Below, in pieces: positions 61,674-64,000 of a DNA stretch of 64,000 nucleotides. The DNA is from Mesorhizobium sp. B2-1-1 (lineage in GTDB: Bacteria; Pseudomonadota; Alphaproteobacteria; Rhizobiales; Rhizobiaceae). The first letter of the stretch is position 1. Every line of letters begins with the position of its first letter. Both the position numbers and the translations under genes were made by a program. Where the stretch lies: NCBI RefSeq assembly GCF_006442975.2, contig NZ_CP083954.1:3107501-3171500 (forward strand), written 5' to 3'. The notes under the pieces were generated by a model, which searched no databases, was not told the origin of the DNA, and worked only from the letters and a program-made list of their open reading frames with translations.

Positions 61674-62906
61674 ATGCTGACCAAGTCGCCCACTCCGCAA
61701 AACCCGCTCGACCGGCTCACAGCGGCCGGCCTGGCGTGGGGCGAGGGGACCTATGCGCGGCTGGCGGCACCCATCGGCGCGGCGGCTTTCGCGCTCTACA
61801 TCCTTTTGACGGCGCTGACGGCCTGGGTGATGCCCGATTCTAATTGGGACATGCTTCCCTATCTCGCCATATCAGAGGAAGGCACATACCCCGATGCGCA
61901 GGCGCTGCATGATTATGCCTACAACACCGTCAAGGCCGGGGTCTCGGCAGGTGACTACAAGACGCTGACCGATGATGGCGGCGGCTTCCGCAGCCACATG
62001 GCGGAGAATGCCGCCGACTTCCATTCGCTGCTCGGCATGTACCGGATCAAGTTCCTCTACGCCGAGATCCTGTCGACGCTGAGCGCGGCGATGTCGCCGG
62101 TCGAAGCGATGCGGCTGGTGCAGGTGGCCTCGGTGCTGCTGTTCGGCGCGATCACGCTGCTCTGGCTGCGCTCGGAAAAGGCCTTGGCGCTGGCGCCGGT
62201 GATCGGCGCGGTGTTGATCATGGCCGATTTCGGCGATGCGGCGCGCGCCTCGACGCCGGATCTGCTGACTTCGGCGCTGCTGCTCGGCGGGCTTTACGCC
62301 TATGTCAGGGGCCGCGAGGCGGCGACGGCGATCCTGCTCTTCCTCGCCTTCATGGTGCGGCCGGACAATATTGTCTTTCTTGCCGTTTTCGCCGTTCTGC
62401 TCATCGCCTTCCGGCAGCAGGCATGGGGTGCGCTGGTCGGTTTTGCGGCGTCCTTCGTCGCCTATTTCGCCATCTCGCACTGGGCGCATCATCCTGGCTG
62501 GTGGCCGCATCTGTGGTTCTCCAGCGTCGAGCAGCACTACAATATGGACGGGTTCGAGCCGCCGTTCTCCGTCGTTGCCTATCTCAAGGCATTTGCCGCA
62601 TCGCTGCTGCGCGCCGTCAACCTGAACAGCTGGGTCGGCGTCTCGGTGCTGGCGCTGGCCGGCTGGTACGCGGTCGGCCGTGCCGGCTTCCGGATCAACC
62701 GACGCGCCGGCATTCTGTTCGCGGCGCTCGTGCTCGGCGCGCTGGCTAAATTCACCGTCTTCCCGATCCACGACACGCGCATCTATTTCCCGCATCTGGT
62801 CCCGCCATTCCTGCTGCTGGCCGCCCCTTTCATGGCGCTGTGGGCGACGATCGCCCGCGGCCAGCACCGCGCCGCCTTGCATGCCATTCCCGGAGACACG
62901 CCATGA
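61674..62906 (+). CDS. Polytopic membrane protein, probable GT-C-type glycosyltransferase
   Basis: The 410-residue protein has a first helix (about 20-45) and then a large periplasmic loop beginning SNWDMLPYLAI. About nine further helices and FTVFPIHDTRIYFPHLVPPFLLLAAP near the C-terminus follow. An acidic residue in the first loop and alternating helices and short loops resemble GT-C glycosyltransferases that use polyprenyl-phosphate sugars. No exact family was recognised. ATG 61674 is used; TTG 61659 overlaps the previous gene. It overlaps the FkbM gene by 4 bases. Confidence 0.65.
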   Translation: MLTKSPTPQNPLDRLTAAGLAWGEGTYARLAAPIGAAAFALYILLTALTAWVMPDSNWDMLPYLAISEEGTYPDAQALHDYAYNTVKAGVSAGDYKTLTDDGGGFRSHMAENAADFHSLLGMYRIKFLYAEILSTLSAAMSPVEAMRLVQVASVLLFGAITLLWLRSEKALALAPVIGAVLIMADFGDAARASTPDLLTSALLLGGLYAYVRGREAATAILLFLAFMVRPDNIVFLAVFAVLLIAFRQQAWGALVGFAASFVAYFAISHWAHHPGWWPHLWFSSVEQHYNMDGFEPPFSVVAYLKAFAASLLRAVNLNSWVGVSVLALAGWYAVGRAGFRINRRAGILFAALVLGALAKFTVFPIHDTRIYFPHLVPPFLLLAAPFMALWATIARGQHRAALHAIPGDTP

Positions 62907-63661
62907 GTTCGCTATCCAGCCTGACGCGCATCGCGCTGTCGCTTGGCCTTCCGGCTGGTTTGCTCGACCGCGGTCCGTCGCTGCGCGGCACGAAATTCCT
63001 GGCCGGGGCGGCACTGAAAGCGCGCTTCGGCGGGACAAGGCGGCCTTTCCAGATGGTCAATGTCGGTGCCTGCGACGGCGCCCTGTTCGACGACGTCACG
63101 CCGTGGCTGCATCGCATACCGGGCGCCCGTGCCCTGCTGGTCGAGCCGATCCCCTATAACCAGAAGCGCCTGCGCGCCAATTATCCCGATACCAGCCGCT
63201 TCATCATCGAGCCGGTTGCCGTCACGAAAATAAGGGGGACGATCACCGTCCACACCTTCGATGCCGCCGCGCTTGAGGCCGGCACGCTGCCGATCGAGTT
63301 CATCGGCTGCTCCTCGGTTACCGACACCAACCTGATGTCGGGCAAGAATGCCTGGGGCGAGGATGACGTGAATTTCAACAAATTCGCGCCCTATCTCAGG
63401 GACATCGAAGTGCCGTCCGAGACCTTGCAGACATTGCTCGACCGCAACGGCATCAGCCATATCGACGCCTTCCTCGTCGATTGCGAGGGCGCAGACTGGA
63501 TGGTCTTCGAGCAACTCGATCTCCAACGCTACCGTCCGGGCATGATCAAGGTCGAGGTCGGCGCACTGCCCGCTCCGGAGATCGGCCAGGTCGTGGTCAA
63601 GCTCAAGACCGCCGGTTATCAGGTCGGTTTCCAGGCCGAGGACATCTGGGCCTTCGCCTGA
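62903..63661 (+). CDS. FkbM family methyltransferase
   Basis: The 252-residue protein has the FkbM SAM-methyltransferase fold. FQMVNVGACDG is motif I (about 53-63), LLVEPIPYNQKRLRANYP follows, and DAFLVDCEGADWMVFEQLDL precedes MIKVEVGALP. These enzymes methylate hydroxyl groups of sugars or polyketides, so O-methylation of the glycan is plausible. The start at 62903 overlaps the membrane-protein stop (ATGA). It is the last gene of the cluster. Confidence 0.85.
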   Translation: MSSLSSLTRIALSLGLPAGLLDRGPSLRGTKFLAGAALKARFGGTRRPFQMVNVGACDGALFDDVTPWLHRIPGARALLVEPIPYNQKRLRANYPDTSRFIIEPVAVTKIRGTITVHTFDAAALEAGTLPIEFIGCSSVTDTNLMSGKNAWGEDDVNFNKFAPYLRDIEVPSETLQTLLDRNGISHIDAFLVDCEGADWMVFEQLDLQRYRPGMIKVEVGALPAPEIGQVVVKLKTAGYQVGFQAEDIWAFA

Positions 63662-63810
63662 CCGCAGAGATTTTCCCTGATCCAAACTGGGTCGCGACGC
63701 ATTCGCGGCGTGTCGCAAACAGGCGGTAGCGCGCTCATCGTCGTCTGCATATTGTGCGCCGATCAGACGGGCGCCGACGCCGCCCGCAACAGCACCTGGA
63801 GTCGCGGGCA

Positions 63811-64000
63811 ATGGCAGAGTTTCCGAACAAGGCGAAGGTCGTCATCATCGGCCTGGGTGGCATTGTCGGCGCGTCAATCGCCCATCACCTGATCGAACGC
63901 GGCTGGGACGACATTGTCGGTATCGACAAATCAGGCATCCCGACCGACATCGGCTCGACGGCGCACGCTTCCGACTTCTGCTACACCACCAGCCACGATT
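63811..64000 (+). CDS. FAD-dependent oxidoreductase (DMGDH/DAO family), 3'-truncated by the window edge
   Basis: The first 63 codons encode a Rossmann FAD-binding start (KVVIIGLGGIVGASIAHHLIERGW). GSTAHASDFCY follows with H52, in the same position as the flavin-attachment histidine of the two DMGDH-like genes upstream. It is therefore a third member of that family in the window. It starts 150 bases after the FkbM gene, probably with its own promoter. Confidence 0.82.
   Translation, partial: MAEFPNKAKVVIIGLGGIVGASIAHHLIERGWDDIVGIDKSGIPTDIGSTAHASDFCYTTSHD

Overview
The window is a high-GC, coding-dense stretch of an alphaproteobacterial chromosome. It fits the Rhizobiales best and looks most like a Mesorhizobium-type genome. 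Supporting signs are the nuo-birA-rnj-mce-DUF1467-proS-lolC-lolD gene order, a short 442-residue ProS, an alphaproteobacterial LexA box (GAAC-N7-GAAC), aerobic-type cobalamin genes (cobO, cobC), and dispersed CTTCTCCCC-type palindromic repeats typical of rhizobial intergenic DNA. No intact transposon, prophage or CRISPR array was seen. Layout: 1-7238 holds the end of a complex I operon (nuoH partial, nuoI-N). 7243-14547 holds birA, rnj, mce, a DUF1467 gene, proS, lolC and lolD. 14548-17551 holds a gene-poor stretch, a LexA-box-controlled 28-residue membrane peptide, an M50 metalloprotease fused to an N-terminal soluble domain, lipB and tRNA-Leu(GAG). 17747-22885 holds mgtE, a MerR regulator, two small membrane enzymes and an MFS transporter. 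22889-29392 holds a Rieske oxygenase and, behind a cobalamin riboswitch, cbtB-cbtA-cobU-cobO, then divergent cbiB and cobC plus a small phosphatase. 29396-37752 holds a nitrogen-compound locus: creatininase-like and Rid-like genes opposite a predicted sigma-54 promoter driving an ABC transporter, a cytosine-deaminase-like hydrolase, a flavoprotein and two flavodoxin-fold reductases. 37798-52196 is rich in N-methylglycine catabolism: an XRE/cupin regulator with two dimethylglycine/sarcosine-dehydrogenase-like flavoproteins around an aminotransferase, a nitroreductase, an MFS exporter and soxBDAG. 52649-55555 holds a large MscS channel and a small exported protein. 55762-63661 is a seven-gene envelope-glycan cluster (HAD-UbiA fusion, DprE1-like oxidase, SMR protein, SDR, class III aminotransferase, GT-C-like membrane protein, FkbM methyltransferase). 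A third DMGDH-like flavoprotein starts at 63811 and runs off the end. How the genes work together: the Rieske oxygenase, the DMGDH-like enzymes and SoxBDAG could take glycine betaine stepwise to dimethylglycine, sarcosine and glycine. The sigma-54 locus suggests scavenging of a pyrimidine-like nitrogen source. The 55.8-63.7 kb cluster resembles the mycobacterial decaprenylphosphoryl-arabinose pathway and is the best candidate for an undescribed biosynthetic system. The best small-scale novelty is the SOS-type peptide at 15082. Two minus-strand transcripts with their own promoter and intrinsic terminator (near 10.8 kb and 52.4 kb) are further candidates.
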